This document shows positions 43,891-53,758 of a DNA stretch of 64,000 nucleotides, piece after piece. The first letter of the stretch is position 1, and each line of letters starts with the position of its first letter. A program made the position numbers and the translations under genes. Source of the DNA: a virus; the IMG/VR virus record IMGVR_UViG_3300047157_000174, positions 1-64,000 of that record, one strand, 5' to 3'. Under the pieces are notes generated by a model. The model worked only from the letters and a program-made list of their open reading frames with translations. It was not told the origin of the DNA and made no database searches.

Positions 43891-45636
43891 TTAATGCATT
43901 AAAGCCCATTTACCTTTATATTGTGCATTGTTTAATGTTCTTGCTGATGCTGTAAATGAAACCTCTATTGCACCTTTATCTTCGGGGAAAGGAATATCAA
44001 CAGTGTTTATTATAAAATCTGTTAATTTTAATTTAATAAATTCTCCTGATTCCTTAGTAAAGTTCAATTCAATAAAACCTACTGATTCATTATCTTTTCT
44101 TAATTCATCCCAAAGTGTTGTATCTGTAATCAATGCTGTCATTGAAATCTCATATGTTCTTTGTGCAGGTATATGTTCATTCATAACTTGCCTACTTGTA
44201 TTTCCGATGTATCTAGCAGGTGTAATATTATTATTTATAGTGATAGAACCTGATTTAACTCTAGCATATGTTTCACTAAACACTTTCAACGCACCATCAG
44301 AAAACATAAATGGGTAATTATCTGAAGCAGTAGCACTAAAGTTTTGTAAATCACTTGTGTTTAATTTACCATTATGCGGCACATAATCATCTGCTTCAAG
44401 CATAACAATTGCTCCAACCGGAAAACTAGAAGTTAATGCTGTAATTGTTAAGGTGTTAGTTGATTTTGCAGACCATGTAAACTCAACTCCGTTAATAGTA
44501 CCTCTACCTGTACTTCCAAAGCCACTAGCGTCAGCAAGAACTAATGATGTAGCGTTAGCAGTATAAGCAGTAGCGACGGTATTTTGAACTACGGAATTAG
44601 AAGGTGCATCAAAAACTCTCCTACAAACTAAATCTAAACTAGTTTTTAATTCTGATTCTGATTCAAAATTAAGAGTTAAGGTATTAACTTGACAACCCGT
44701 AAATATCCGAGAATATATATTCTCATGTGGGGTTAGATTATCAACGGGAGTGCTTGCAGACACACCTGCTTTTCTATATGATACATCTAACCCGAAAGAA
44801 GGAAGGGAAGCACCGTTGGTTTCGTCAAAAGTATAAGTCAAAAAATCAGCAGAAGCAATTTCATCATAAGCAGGTAAGTTACTAAGAGTGCCTTCGACAG
44901 TATCGGTTGTCGTTGAAAGAGGTGGGTATTCTATTCCCCCTGTTATCACTCTCGAAATACCAACCCCCCCACTATTGTAGATAAATTTATTTTCAGTTGA
45001 GGCATCCCATGCTTCCGAACTATCACTGCCACTATTTGTTAATGCAGATACTTTTCCTAAAGCATAAAATAACCAAGAACCGTTATTCATTGATATATCT
45101 AAAGAACCTCCACTAACGGTTTCTGCACCTTTATATTGTAAACCAATATTTCTAGTATTTCCTCCTACTAAGTTTAGTGAAACTAACTGAGCGTCAACGC
45201 TAGGAGGTGAGAATGAATTAACTAACCCTAACCAATTATCTGACAATAATTTAGGACTTCCTAATGCACTATTAGTATAACTAGTAGGTGCAATAACAGG
45301 AGCGCCAAAACTCAATAATGTAACATGAACGACTTCTGTACCTGTGGTTATCACCGATACATCACTATCTAAAGTAAAACTTTTAGAATCATTAGAATTG
45401 ACACTAGCGTAGAAAACAGCCCCTCCTGTTCCGCTTACAACCTTTACCCTACATCCTTGATATAAATTAGTAATAAGTTTAAATTTTTCTTGGTCGGTTG
45501 TTTCCAAAACTACAATGTTTAAATTAGGAACTTCGGCTGAACCAAAAGTAACTACACAATCATCAAAATACATATCCATTTCAGGCACTAAAGTAGCCAT
45601 TGTCCCTGCGCCTACAAACACTTCATTACTTACCAT
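43891..45636 (-). CDS. probable major tail tube protein
   Basis: A 581-residue beta-rich protein between the tail terminator-like gene and the tail chaperones, the usual position of the tail tube. Repeated strand pairs and small Gly/Ser loops suggest tube domains with one or two added surface domains. The end has WDELRKDNESVGFIELNFTKESGEFIKLKLTDFIINTVDIPFPEDKGAIEVSFTASA-type organisation, as in tail tube proteins where the last strands form the ring. It is longer than common tube proteins (150 to 400 residues). No enzyme motif. Bases 43804-43890 hold no gene, only a possible small hairpin (CTATTA/TAATAG). Confidence 0.6.
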   Translation of the reverse strand: MVSNEVFVGAGTMATLVPEMDMYFDDCVVTFGSAEVPNLNIVVLETTDQEKFKLITNLYQGCRVKVVSGTGGAVFYASVNSNDSKSFTLDSDVSVITTGTEVVHVTLLSFGAPVIAPTSYTNSALGSPKLLSDNWLGLVNSFSPPSVDAQLVSLNLVGGNTRNIGLQYKGAETVSGGSLDISMNNGSWLFYALGKVSALTNSGSDSSEAWDASTENKFIYNSGGVGISRVITGGIEYPPLSTTTDTVEGTLSNLPAYDEIASADFLTYTFDETNGASLPSFGLDVSYRKAGVSASTPVDNLTPHENIYSRIFTGCQVNTLTLNFESESELKTSLDLVCRRVFDAPSNSVVQNTVATAYTANATSLVLADASGFGSTGRGTINGVEFTWSAKSTNTLTITALTSSFPVGAIVMLEADDYVPHNGKLNTSDLQNFSATASDNYPFMFSDGALKVFSETYARVKSGSITINNNITPARYIGNTSRQVMNEHIPAQRTYEISMTALITDTTLWDELRKDNESVGFIELNFTKESGEFIKLKLTDFIINTVDIPFPEDKGAIEVSFTASARTLNNAQYKGKWALMH

Positions 45637-45648
45637 TTTTTAATCACC

Positions 45649-46176
45649 CTATGTATTCCGTCCAATCCGTTTCATTTCAACTGATAACTTGTACCCTAAT
45701 AGTCTTTTACCTCTATCATTAGCCTCGCTTCTACTTGTTAACTTTAGTAACTCGGCACTTTCCTCTATCGTTCCTGAAGTTCCCCCACCAACATAAACAG
45801 TTGGACGTAGGGAGTTATGTTCTAAAATGTATCGCGCGATTCTATACAAGGCTTGTAGTCTATCTCTAGAATAAGTAGCATTAGGAAAATCTCTTCTGTG
45901 TAAAACTCGTATGTGTAAAGTAAAGGTAAAAGTTTCATTTCTAACTGCATAATCTATTGTAGGATATTCTGTATTCGCACTCTCTTCAAACACCACAATT
46001 ACCTCTTGAGAATCAATATCAACTCTTCTCCCTTCCTTTGGTTCTATTGAACGTACATCAATAAACTTTGGAGTTACTGCATGACTTGCAATAATACTAC
46101 CATTATTTGTTAGAGTTGTAGCAGTAGAAGCCCAATTATCATTAAGTAATCTAACAATAAAAGTTACTTCATCCAT
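45649..46176 (-). CDS. tail terminator/completion-like protein
   Basis: A 175-residue protein. A strand with EVIVVFEE, one with FTFTLHIRVLHR, a helix with RLQALYRIARYILEHN, and a final KLSVEMKRIGR strand match the alpha/beta layout of small tail terminator proteins. The gene order (connector, small gene, this, tube) supports it. It overlaps the upstream gene by 13 bases. Family assignment is by pattern and position only. Confidence 0.5.
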   Translation of the reverse strand: MDEVTFIVRLLNDNWASTATTLTNNGSIIASHAVTPKFIDVRSIEPKEGRRVDIDSQEVIVVFEESANTEYPTIDYAVRNETFTFTLHIRVLHRRDFPNATYSRDRLQALYRIARYILEHNSLRPTVYVGGGTSGTIEESAELLKLTSRSEANDRGKRLLGYKLSVEMKRIGRNT

Positions 46177-46370
46177 GCACTCATCTCCTTTTCAATATCC
46201 TTAACTAATTCTGCACTAAGAACATCTATTGCATTATTCAAAATATCATCTTCTGAAAAACTAATATCGAACCCCAACTCTGATTCTAATTCCTTTAGAA
46301 TTAGATTACGTTCCTCTTGTATTCTAATTAATTCAGTAAGTCTTTGATGAAAGTTTCTCATATTAATCAC
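46164..46370 (-). CDS. small helical head-tail junction protein (unknown)
   Basis: A 68-residue protein made of helices (FHQRLTELIRIQEERNLILKELESEL, then DVLSAELVKDIEKEM). It starts in ATGA overlap with the connector gene and overlaps the next gene by 13 bases. It might be a stopper or neck component; the position is the only reason to say so. Confidence 0.5.
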   Translation of the reverse strand: MINMRNFHQRLTELIRIQEERNLILKELESELGFDISFSEDDILNNAIDVLSAELVKDIEKEMSAWMK

Positions 46371-47443
46371 GAAATAAAATGTATTAGATTTTTCTTACCA
46401 TCAATAATTTTATTTGCCTCTTCAAGTAAAATATCATGTTTAGTTTTCAAATCTATGTTAGAACCTGTCTCTGCAATCATAATAGAATTATCATCATGTC
46501 GAATAACTTCTGCTGCTACTAATTTAGTAGCGGCTTCGTGTATAGGAGCAGGTACTCTTCCATCTCCGGCTACATAAGTTACTCTAATAGAATGGTTTTG
46601 TACATACGGAAACTCTCTTCTAAAAAATATCTTACCTTCACTATCAATAGTCCAATAATCTCCCATTCTATTTTGGTCTTGATTATCAGTAAAACTTGTA
46701 ACTGAACCAAAGTTAGAAGTCAAAGTACAGGCTGAACCATCCTCACCCATTAATAAAGAAGAAATAATTACAGTTTTACTATCTTCTGAATCAGTAGTTG
46801 CATAAAAGAAATCCGAAATATGCACATTAGTATTACCATTTGCAGTAACAGATTTAGGTGCTACCTCTCCTGTAAACTTAGCAGTTTTATGTGGGAAAAC
46901 TTCATTGATAGCATCCACTAACTGACTAGCAGTAGTTTTAGGGCCGAAGTTATCATAAAAATGCGTACTCTCAACTAAGTTAAAAGTGTAAGAACCTACT
47001 GTTAATGAAATAGTCCAAGCACTATTTGTTACAGATGTTGGTAATGTTATTTTAGCAGTAGCAGAAGCCAAATCTTTGTATTCATTTCCCTGCCAAACTT
47101 CTAATCTTACTATTTTCTGAACTTTAGGTTGCGACAATTGAACAAAACCAACATAATCTTTCCATATAGATACAGGATAAGCCCCTTTATTCCAACCATC
47201 AAAAGAAAAATATTCATCCTTATGTATTATAGGACGATATGATTGTTTGATACCGTCATCTATTTTTTCTTCTACTCTTTTTATTATCTTACCAACTTCT
47301 GCTCTTGTAGGAGTAGTACTATCACTAAAAGCACTAATTTGTAATAGATTAGAAACATCTGTATGAGTAGTATAATACCCAAATCCAATATTATAATTTA
47401 CGTCTATATTTGTGAAATCGCTTGGTGAACTTACTTTACCCAT
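46367..47443 (-). CDS. head-tail connector (adaptor-like) protein with inserted domain
   Basis: A 358-residue protein. The N-terminal helix region (EVGKIIKRVEEKIDDGIKQSYRP) and the C-terminal helices after YVAGDGRVPAPIHEAATKLVAAEVIRHDD resemble the gp6/gp15-type adaptor that sits under the portal. A beta-rich insert of about 150 residues separates them. Adaptors are usually 100 to 200 residues, so this one is enlarged. Gene order fits: it precedes the small junction protein, terminator and tube. Confidence 0.55.
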   Translation of the reverse strand: MGKVSSPSDFTNIDVNYNIGFGYYTTHTDVSNLLQISAFSDSTTPTRAEVGKIIKRVEEKIDDGIKQSYRPIIHKDEYFSFDGWNKGAYPVSIWKDYVGFVQLSQPKVQKIVRLEVWQGNEYKDLASATAKITLPTSVTNSAWTISLTVGSYTFNLVESTHFYDNFGPKTTASQLVDAINEVFPHKTAKFTGEVAPKSVTANGNTNVHISDFFYATTDSEDSKTVIISSLLMGEDGSACTLTSNFGSVTSFTDNQDQNRMGDYWTIDSEGKIFFRREFPYVQNHSIRVTYVAGDGRVPAPIHEAATKLVAAEVIRHDDNSIMIAETGSNIDLKTKHDILLEEANKIIDGKKNLIHFIS

Positions 47444-47447
47444 ACTA

Positions 47448-50400
47448 TCATACCCTTCCTTCTTCTCTCGAATATCTGTTTCTTGCAGGTAATATTATAT
47501 CAGTAATTGCGTCTCTTTCCGGTTGACTTAATCTTTCGGGAACATAATCTATTACCTCAATCATTTTATTGTTCACTTCCCTTTTCCTTCCGGTAGGTTT
47601 TGCAACTTTTTTAGGAGGTCTTCTATCAGAACTCCTAAACTTATTAGTTTGACCTGCGGGTTCAAAATCTATTTTATCCATAGAATCAAAAGTAGATTTA
47701 TTTTCCTTCAAAATGGGTATAAAAGAAACATCCTCCAAAACTTCAGCAAATCCTTTTTGTTCTATTTTTTTATTATATATTTCCTTTAAAAACATTATAC
47801 TATACGCTGCTTTGATACCGTCTATATCATACTGTCCTTCTGTTTTTTTAGGTAAACTTCCACTAAGATTAGATGTAAAATCAGGGTCTAATAAATCAAT
47901 CAATCTAACATTTTTACTATCATCAAAAGTAAACTTTAATAGTGAAAAATCTTGGAAAGCAGCCTTTACATTTTCTCTAACGCTATCACTCATCCAAAAG
48001 AACATCCAATAAAATACATCGTCTTCATATCCGCTTTCTATATCTGCTTTTAATAACATTTTACCAAACTGTTCATAATAATTATTTTCTTTCGCTTTCT
48101 TTCTTCTAGCAAGTTCAGCCTGACTTTCTGCATATTCATCACTTGCTATATTTTTACTAGGTTTGGGTGGCTGTGTCATCTCAAATCTTTTAGCATCTCT
48201 ATCATATCTATCTTGAGCAGTTTCCATATCCATCTGTTGTTCAGGATTTTTAAATTCATCTGTTGAACCATCATCTATATCATCGAGGTCTAATTTTTTA
48301 TTCTTATTATAATTATATTTTATTGTTTCTAATATATTCTTTATATAATCCTCGTTTTGTTTATCTAAAAATTCCTTATTTTTTTCAAAGTATTTTTTAG
48401 CATCTTGACTCAAACCAAACATTATATCTAAAACTTTTTTCCATGTGTTTAAACCAAAAATTTCGTTGTCAAATTCTTTAATTTGTTTTTCATTTAAGGT
48501 CTCAAACCATTTTATAAAAGGCTCATTTCTTACTTTATAATATTCATAATATGCCTCATAATCATCGGGTCTTATTGTATATTCTCCACCGCCACTATAA
48601 ATTTCCTTTCCTCTAAGTTCTTCAGCAGTTCTAGGACTATCTTTGTAACGTGTCGTAACGTATTCGCCTGTTTCGGGGTCTTTCTCTAATTGTAAAACAT
48701 CCTCAAAAGACACAGTTTTTTCTTTGAAGTATTTTTCCGGCATCCCTAAATTTTTAATCTCTTCAATATACATTTCTATTGCTTCTATTAATTTAGGCTC
48801 ATTTAATTTATTAGTGTTAACTAATTCTGTAATGTTAATTCCTTGTTTTTCCTCGATACTTTCTATTTTTCTATCTAAGACAGTCAAATCCCTATTTATT
48901 GCGCTTAATAGTGTTTTAATATTTTGAGACTTTTTACTTCCTGTTCCATAAAAGAACCCCAATACAAAATCATCTAAATCTTCATCGTTAATTTCTTCCT
49001 TTAAAGGAGTTGCTTTACCTTTAGTATATTCAAAGAATTTAGTATTTTCAAATGCACCTTCTAAAGAATCCTTTAAGTTTTGAGTACCTACTAATATTTT
49101 ATCAATTTGATTGATTGCTTTCTTTTTTGCATCAATTTCAGATTGGTTTTCTTTATCTTCATAAGTTTCTAAATATTTTTTCAATCCTTCTACTAATTTA
49201 TCATCCAAAATATTTTTTTTCTCTGTATTAATCCCACCCTTAGCATCTGCACCTTGATGTTCGTTAATATCTTTTTTACTAATAAAATACTTATAATTTA
49301 ATTTCATTTTACCGACTTCTAATTTTCTATTAACAGGAGTTAATCTCAGTAAAATATCACTTCTAATATCTGCTAATCCTTTTATTGGCTTAACTTCGTC
49401 TAACAATATTTTTTGTATTCTTAGTTTTACTTTATCTTCATCTGATAAGTTTTCAACCTCCTTTTTAAGTTCTTTAATGACATCTCGCGTGGAAAGTTTT
49501 TGTTTTTTTGTATTTGACATTATAGAATAAAGTGTATAGCCACCATATTCATTACCGCTTTTTCCCATCCAATCTTGCACATGAGTTATTAATCTGTCAT
49601 CTTTTTTTGCCAACATTTGTTGTGCTACCATTCGGTCTTTTACTTTAACAGGTATTGCGGGCAGTATAATGTTGCCTAGTTCATTAGTACCCAAAACTTC
49701 TCTCATAGTCTCAAATAAAATCTCTCTTTTTTCCTTTTCCGGTATTGCATTTATTGCCGCTTCTAATATATTTTCTTCCTTTCTAATATCAAATATTCTT
49801 TCTATCAATATAAGAGAACCCTTCGGTGTAGATTTACTTTCCACCAATTTACCTACTCTTTCTTCTTGTTTAATAATAGTAATAGTTTCTAATACTGATT
49901 TCAATAACTGTTTAGAAAAATCCATTTTTTCTTCTTCATCCTCTTCAGGATTTTTATACGCTAACAGACCTTCTGAATCTAATTCGACATCATCATCAGT
50001 ATTGCCTTCTTCGTCACCATACTCCCCTTCTACTGTTTCAGAATACTCAGAATCTCCACCTTCTTTTTCTCTGTATATTTCCTTTATTTTGTTTACTATT
50101 TCTTTAATATCATCAACGTCTAATTCTTTTTCTTTAATGTAAGTATTACTATTATCTTGCATTAAACCAATAACATCTTTAATCATATTTTCAGAAAAAT
50201 CTATTTCTTTTAACGCATTAGTAGTATTACTTAGAGATTCCTTTTTACGTTTAATTTCTTCTTCTCTTTCATTTTGATATTTTTTATATTTAGCATCAGA
50301 TTCTCCTTTCTTTTGTTCTCTTTCTGTTCTAACAAAAACTCTTCCTTCAATTATATTATCCAACCAATCATATATTTCACCATTGTTGTTACCAAAATTG

Positions 50401-51428
50401 TTAAACTCTTCAAAAGCCTCTTCAAAATTCTCATCCTCATCTTTACCCGAAGAAGTAAATACAAAACTATCTGTACCTAATGTTCCCATATTTGCTTCTA
50501 TCATCAACTCTTTCATATATTCATATGTATCTACTGTGATAGAAAATTCAGTATCATTTGTAGTTATTTTAATATGTTTCATTAGTTTTTTAGGATTAAA
50601 AATTGGATTAGATTTATCAGCAGCATTGATTATTTTGTTATCCATCCTCGCCCCGATATTCTTTATTCTTTTTGTTTCTTTTCTTAAATCTTTTTTTGTC
50701 ATAGGATTATCAGTTTCCTGAGAATCATCATACTGTTGATTGAGTTTTTCCAATTCTCTTTCTAGATAATCCTTTTTTTCTTCACTCGTTTTATATTCCT
50801 GTCGTTTACCCGTCTTAGTATAATCTTCATCAACTGCTTGGTTAATTTTTTCAGAGTTTAAATCTGCTAGTTTTAAATCCTTCAAACGCTCAGTTATGTT
50901 TACAGTAAGTACAGTTTTACCATTTGGTTTAATTAAAAAATCATTATCCTCCAATGTTTTTAATACCGCAATTATTTCAGATTTCCCTATTATTTTATTA
51001 ACTTCTTTAATACAGTCTTCTAATTCGTTTAGCATTTCATCTGCATTATTAGGATATTCTCCTTCAATATCATCTTCATCTATATTCAAATATTGAGAAT
51101 ATCTTTTCTCACTATCTTTCGCTTTGTTTGTATTGTTTTTGTTTCCTATAAAAGTTTTTGAAATCAAGAAATCTAAAAAGAATCCTTTTACGCCATCAGA
51201 AACTCCTTCAAAACTTTTATCCACAACAATACTATAATTTGCGGGCTTATTTGTTATATTTTTGAGTTCCTTTTCATCAGTTATTGTAACTAATTCACCT
51301 TCCACTCTTTTCTTATAAACAGGTTTTAATGTAGAAGTTAAAGGTTTTATTTTTTTAACTTCTTTTAAAGTTAAATTAAAAGAAACAGGTACGTCATTAA
51401 TTCCAATGTCAGTACTAATTTCTACCAT
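47448..51428 (-). CDS. very large charged protein of unknown function (1326 residues), head module
   Basis: I do not recognise this protein. It is rich in Lys, Glu, Asp, Asn and Ile, with many predicted long helices and acidic clusters, for example around GEYGDEEGNTDDDVELD. A region near 1190 has FYWMFFWMSD, an unusual aromatic patch. No P-loop, protease or nuclease motif is evident. It lies between the head accessory genes and the connector, so it may be a virion-internal or ejected protein. Its size is large for that position, where most tailed viruses have no such gene. Confidence 0.6.
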   Translation of the reverse strand: MVEISTDIGINDVPVSFNLTLKEVKKIKPLTSTLKPVYKKRVEGELVTITDEKELKNITNKPANYSIVVDKSFEGVSDGVKGFFLDFLISKTFIGNKNNTNKAKDSEKRYSQYLNIDEDDIEGEYPNNADEMLNELEDCIKEVNKIIGKSEIIAVLKTLEDNDFLIKPNGKTVLTVNITERLKDLKLADLNSEKINQAVDEDYTKTGKRQEYKTSEEKKDYLERELEKLNQQYDDSQETDNPMTKKDLRKETKRIKNIGARMDNKIINAADKSNPIFNPKKLMKHIKITTNDTEFSITVDTYEYMKELMIEANMGTLGTDSFVFTSSGKDEDENFEEAFEEFNNFGNNNGEIYDWLDNIIEGRVFVRTEREQKKGESDAKYKKYQNEREEEIKRKKESLSNTTNALKEIDFSENMIKDVIGLMQDNSNTYIKEKELDVDDIKEIVNKIKEIYREKEGGDSEYSETVEGEYGDEEGNTDDDVELDSEGLLAYKNPEEDEEEKMDFSKQLLKSVLETITIIKQEERVGKLVESKSTPKGSLILIERIFDIRKEENILEAAINAIPEKEKREILFETMREVLGTNELGNIILPAIPVKVKDRMVAQQMLAKKDDRLITHVQDWMGKSGNEYGGYTLYSIMSNTKKQKLSTRDVIKELKKEVENLSDEDKVKLRIQKILLDEVKPIKGLADIRSDILLRLTPVNRKLEVGKMKLNYKYFISKKDINEHQGADAKGGINTEKKNILDDKLVEGLKKYLETYEDKENQSEIDAKKKAINQIDKILVGTQNLKDSLEGAFENTKFFEYTKGKATPLKEEINDEDLDDFVLGFFYGTGSKKSQNIKTLLSAINRDLTVLDRKIESIEEKQGINITELVNTNKLNEPKLIEAIEMYIEEIKNLGMPEKYFKEKTVSFEDVLQLEKDPETGEYVTTRYKDSPRTAEELRGKEIYSGGGEYTIRPDDYEAYYEYYKVRNEPFIKWFETLNEKQIKEFDNEIFGLNTWKKVLDIMFGLSQDAKKYFEKNKEFLDKQNEDYIKNILETIKYNYNKNKKLDLDDIDDGSTDEFKNPEQQMDMETAQDRYDRDAKRFEMTQPPKPSKNIASDEYAESQAELARRKKAKENNYYEQFGKMLLKADIESGYEDDVFYWMFFWMSDSVRENVKAAFQDFSLLKFTFDDSKNVRLIDLLDPDFTSNLSGSLPKKTEGQYDIDGIKAAYSIMFLKEIYNKKIEQKGFAEVLEDVSFIPILKENKSTFDSMDKIDFEPAGQTNKFRSSDRRPPKKVAKPTGRKREVNNKMIEVIDYVPERLSQPERDAITDIILPARNRYSREEGRV

Positions 51429-51441
51429 TCATTAAACCACC

Positions 51442-52155
51442 TTAAGCAAGCCATTTGGCCCATGCAACTGCTTTACCCAATCCTTGTGCTAGACCTAGAC
51501 CACTTTGAGGTGGAGTATATGTTGGTTGACCTGTTTGTGGGTCAATCCAATAAGGATTATTCATGTTGTCATAACCACTAGGAGGAATAGGATAACCGCT
51601 ACCGTTGTTCATAGCCATTTGTTGTTGGTTTAGAGTATTGTTAAAATTAGTACTCATGTTTCCTCCTTGTATTTGACTTGGATTTAACCCTTGAGGATTC
51701 ATACCCATTTGAGGATTCATACCCATGTTGGTAGAAGGAGCAGGTGCAGATGGAGAACTAAACCCTTGTGCTTCGAGATACTGTTGTTTAGCCATTCTTC
51801 TTTGCATTACAACTTCACTATTGATAGCAGTAGCCAATAGATTTTGTATATCTAAATCAATATTTTCTTGCGTTATAGCAGTAAATTCATTTAACGCATC
51901 GGGTGTAATAGAAAGGTTTCCACTAGAACTTTGACTAAATTCTAATTTAACTAACATCTGACTAACACTTCTAGTAACTGTATCTTCAATTAGTTTTTCT
52001 AATGCCGTTAAGAATGATTCTCCATGATATTGAAAGAAATCTTCTACATGGTTTTCTTGTAAAGTTAGAAGATTATTCATTGCCTTGAATTGTGTTTGTT
52101 GTTGCGCTCCTATTTGAGTCGCAAGGTTACTATTACTTGTACCAAATAATCCCAT
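51442..52155 (-). CDS. virion-associated protein with Gln/Asn/Pro-rich C-terminus (unknown)
   Basis: A 237-residue protein. The first 120 residues are helical. Residues about 130 to 210 are a low-complexity region of Met, Asn, Gln, Pro and Gly with repeats of MGMNPQ, and the end is hydrophobic (AQGLGKAVAWAKWLA). It looks like a flexible structural protein, perhaps with a membrane- or protein-anchoring tail. No known family. Confidence 0.5.
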   Translation of the reverse strand: MGLFGTSNSNLATQIGAQQQTQFKAMNNLLTLQENHVEDFFQYHGESFLTALEKLIEDTVTRSVSQMLVKLEFSQSSSGNLSITPDALNEFTAITQENIDLDIQNLLATAINSEVVMQRRMAKQQYLEAQGFSSPSAPAPSTNMGMNPQMGMNPQGLNPSQIQGGNMSTNFNNTLNQQQMAMNNGSGYPIPPSGYDNMNNPYWIDPQTGQPTYTPPQSGLGLAQGLGKAVAWAKWLA

Positions 52156-52158
52156 TAA

Positions 52159-52848
52159 TCACTCCCCCCCTGTTTCAACATTGACAACGTTAACGCCTTC
52201 GGTTAATAGAGTTTTGACTCTTTCATTAATATTGTTAGTTTCAATAATTAATCTAAATAATTCTTCTTCTTTATTTTCAACACCGTTGTTTGGAGGTCGG
52301 ATAGTCCAACCCATAGCAGAAAGAGATTGCATATCTGTTTGTTTTAATGTTGTCATTGGGCCTGATGTTACTAAGTTAACAGGATTTAAACTTTTAGCAG
52401 ATGGAATATATGCACTAAAAGAAAGACCATGTTCCTCTGCTAATATTTGCTGTTCTAACATCTCATATTGTCTATGAATTGCAGCGTGTTTTTCACAATA
52501 TGTTCCTCTCATGGGATAGCCTTTTCTTACTTTATGTAAAGGTAGAGGAGGTCTCCTAACATCACCTGATTCCCAAACTTTTTGTGAACCACAAACCACA
52601 CATCTATCTTTTAAATTATATTTGAATCGGTATGGTATTTTCAAAAATTTCTTTTTTTCGGGCATCAAAACTTTGATTATTTCTTTCAATTGTTTTTTGG
52701 GCTTTAGGTTTTTATACTCATATTGTATAATTGAACCTGCTGCTCTTGCGGCAGAAAATCTATCTAAAAATGGGTTAGTTCCCACATGGGCTGACTGTGC
52801 GCCAATAAGGTTTGTTGGGTTGTAGTTCATTGTCATGTGGTAATTCAC
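52159..52848 (-). CDS. zinc-finger protein of the late block (unknown)
   Basis: A 229-residue protein with CVVCGSQKVW followed about 30 residues later by YCEKHAAIH, a plausible CCCH zinc site near residues 83 to 120. The segment before it is basic (KKKFLKIPYRFKY). It starts 2 bases after the GTPase stop and may act with it. It is the only clear zinc-finger protein in the late block, in contrast to the early block. No family is assigned. Confidence 0.55.
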   Translation of the reverse strand: MNYHMTMNYNPTNLIGAQSAHVGTNPFLDRFSAARAAGSIIQYEYKNLKPKKQLKEIIKVLMPEKKKFLKIPYRFKYNLKDRCVVCGSQKVWESGDVRRPPLPLHKVRKGYPMRGTYCEKHAAIHRQYEMLEQQILAEEHGLSFSAYIPSAKSLNPVNLVTSGPMTTLKQTDMQSLSAMGWTIRPPNNGVENKEEELFRLIIETNNINERVKTLLTEGVNVVNVETGGE

Positions 52849-52850
52849 CC

Positions 52851-53519
52851 TTAGTAGTCCTTTATCATTGTTAGGATTCCTCTATATACCATCTCTGAAT
52901 CAGATTTGGCACTTACTATATATTTGTAGCATGGTATTCCTTTATCATTTAACTTCTGCATACCATTTCTAAAGGATTCAAATATTGGATGTTTTTCTAT
53001 TGTTTCATAATCATATTTGTCTTTCCACAAATCATGTTTGTTAGCCCAAAGACCAACTGCTACGGGATAATCATGTAACTTTTTCTTTTTTCTTTTTCCG
53101 CCAATATTCCAATAAGGACTACAAATAGTATCTACCAAAAAAGTCCAACATAATTGTTGTTCTATATCATAGTGCTTATCCATATGTCTATCATCTAACA
53201 TAAAAATTATATATTTAACTTTTCGAGTTCTCATATCTTCTACCCACTCTTGCCAAAATACTGTTTCACCTCCGACATCAGCAGTTTTAACAGTATGAGC
53301 ATCACCGTCTAATTTTACATATTTTCTTGAGGCTCTATGTAGCCCTACGGTTCTATCTGTAATAGAAGGAACTTCACCTCTAGTTCTTAATTGATGATGT
53401 AATGTAGTTTTACCTGCTTTACTTGCTCCATATACCCCAAATGGTATAGAATGTAATCTTTGGTAAACTTTATTCATACCTTCTACTAATAGAATAGCGA
53501 AGCCCGCCATTACTGACAT
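52851..53519 (-). CDS. Arf/Arl-like small GTPase
   Basis: A 222-residue GTPase. G1 is GASKAGKTT at 31 to 39. A threonine for G2 lies in PSITDRT near 54 to 57. G3 is DVGGE at 81 to 85, G4 is ANKHDL with NKHD at 160 to 163, and G5 is SAK at 203 to 205. AGKTT, DVGG and ANKxDL are Arf-family hallmarks. The Arf catalytic Gln is Glu85 here, which could slow GTP hydrolysis. The N-terminus is hydrophobic (MAGFAILLVEGM), as if membrane-associated. A KRKKKK patch near 142 to 147 is extra. It lies just after two membrane protein genes, with a GGTGAT site before the ATG. Its role is unknown; membrane or egress functions are inference. Confidence 0.85.
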   Translation of the reverse strand: MSVMAGFAILLVEGMNKVYQRLHSIPFGVYGASKAGKTTLHHQLRTRGEVPSITDRTVGLHRASRKYVKLDGDAHTVKTADVGGETVFWQEWVEDMRTRKVKYIIFMLDDRHMDKHYDIEQQLCWTFLVDTICSPYWNIGGKRKKKKLHDYPVAVGLWANKHDLWKDKYDYETIEKHPIFESFRNGMQKLNDKGIPCYKYIVSAKSDSEMVYRGILTMIKDY

Positions 53520-53525
53520 TATATA

Positions 53526-53750
53526 TCACCATAAATGATGCCATAAATTAACTATCCCATTCCATGTAGAAGTAAACAAATTATAACCAAACAAAGATAT
53601 TGCATGGCCGACCAAGAAACTAATTCCACAAGCAATACCACTCCAAAGAAAAAATCTTGCTCTTAAAAACCAAATATCAGCAGAATGCGCTCTTTGTAAA
53701 TCATAGGCTAATGTGGATTCATCGAACCCCATTAGGATTTCTCCTACCAT
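53526..53750 (-). CDS. small membrane protein upstream of the GTPase gene
   Basis: A 74-residue protein. Residues 28 to 54 form one long or two short membrane helices (FFLWSGIACGISFLVGHAISLFGY), and the end is aromatic (WNGIVNLWHHLW). Its last codons contain the ribosome binding site of the GTPase gene (GGTGA), so the two are translated together. A start at 53732 (MGFDES) is also possible. Likely partner of the GTPase; function unknown. Confidence 0.6.
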   Translation of the reverse strand: MVGEILMGFDESTLAYDLQRAHSADIWFLRARFFLWSGIACGISFLVGHAISLFGYNLFTSTWNGIVNLWHHLW

Positions 53751-53758
53751 ATAATCAC

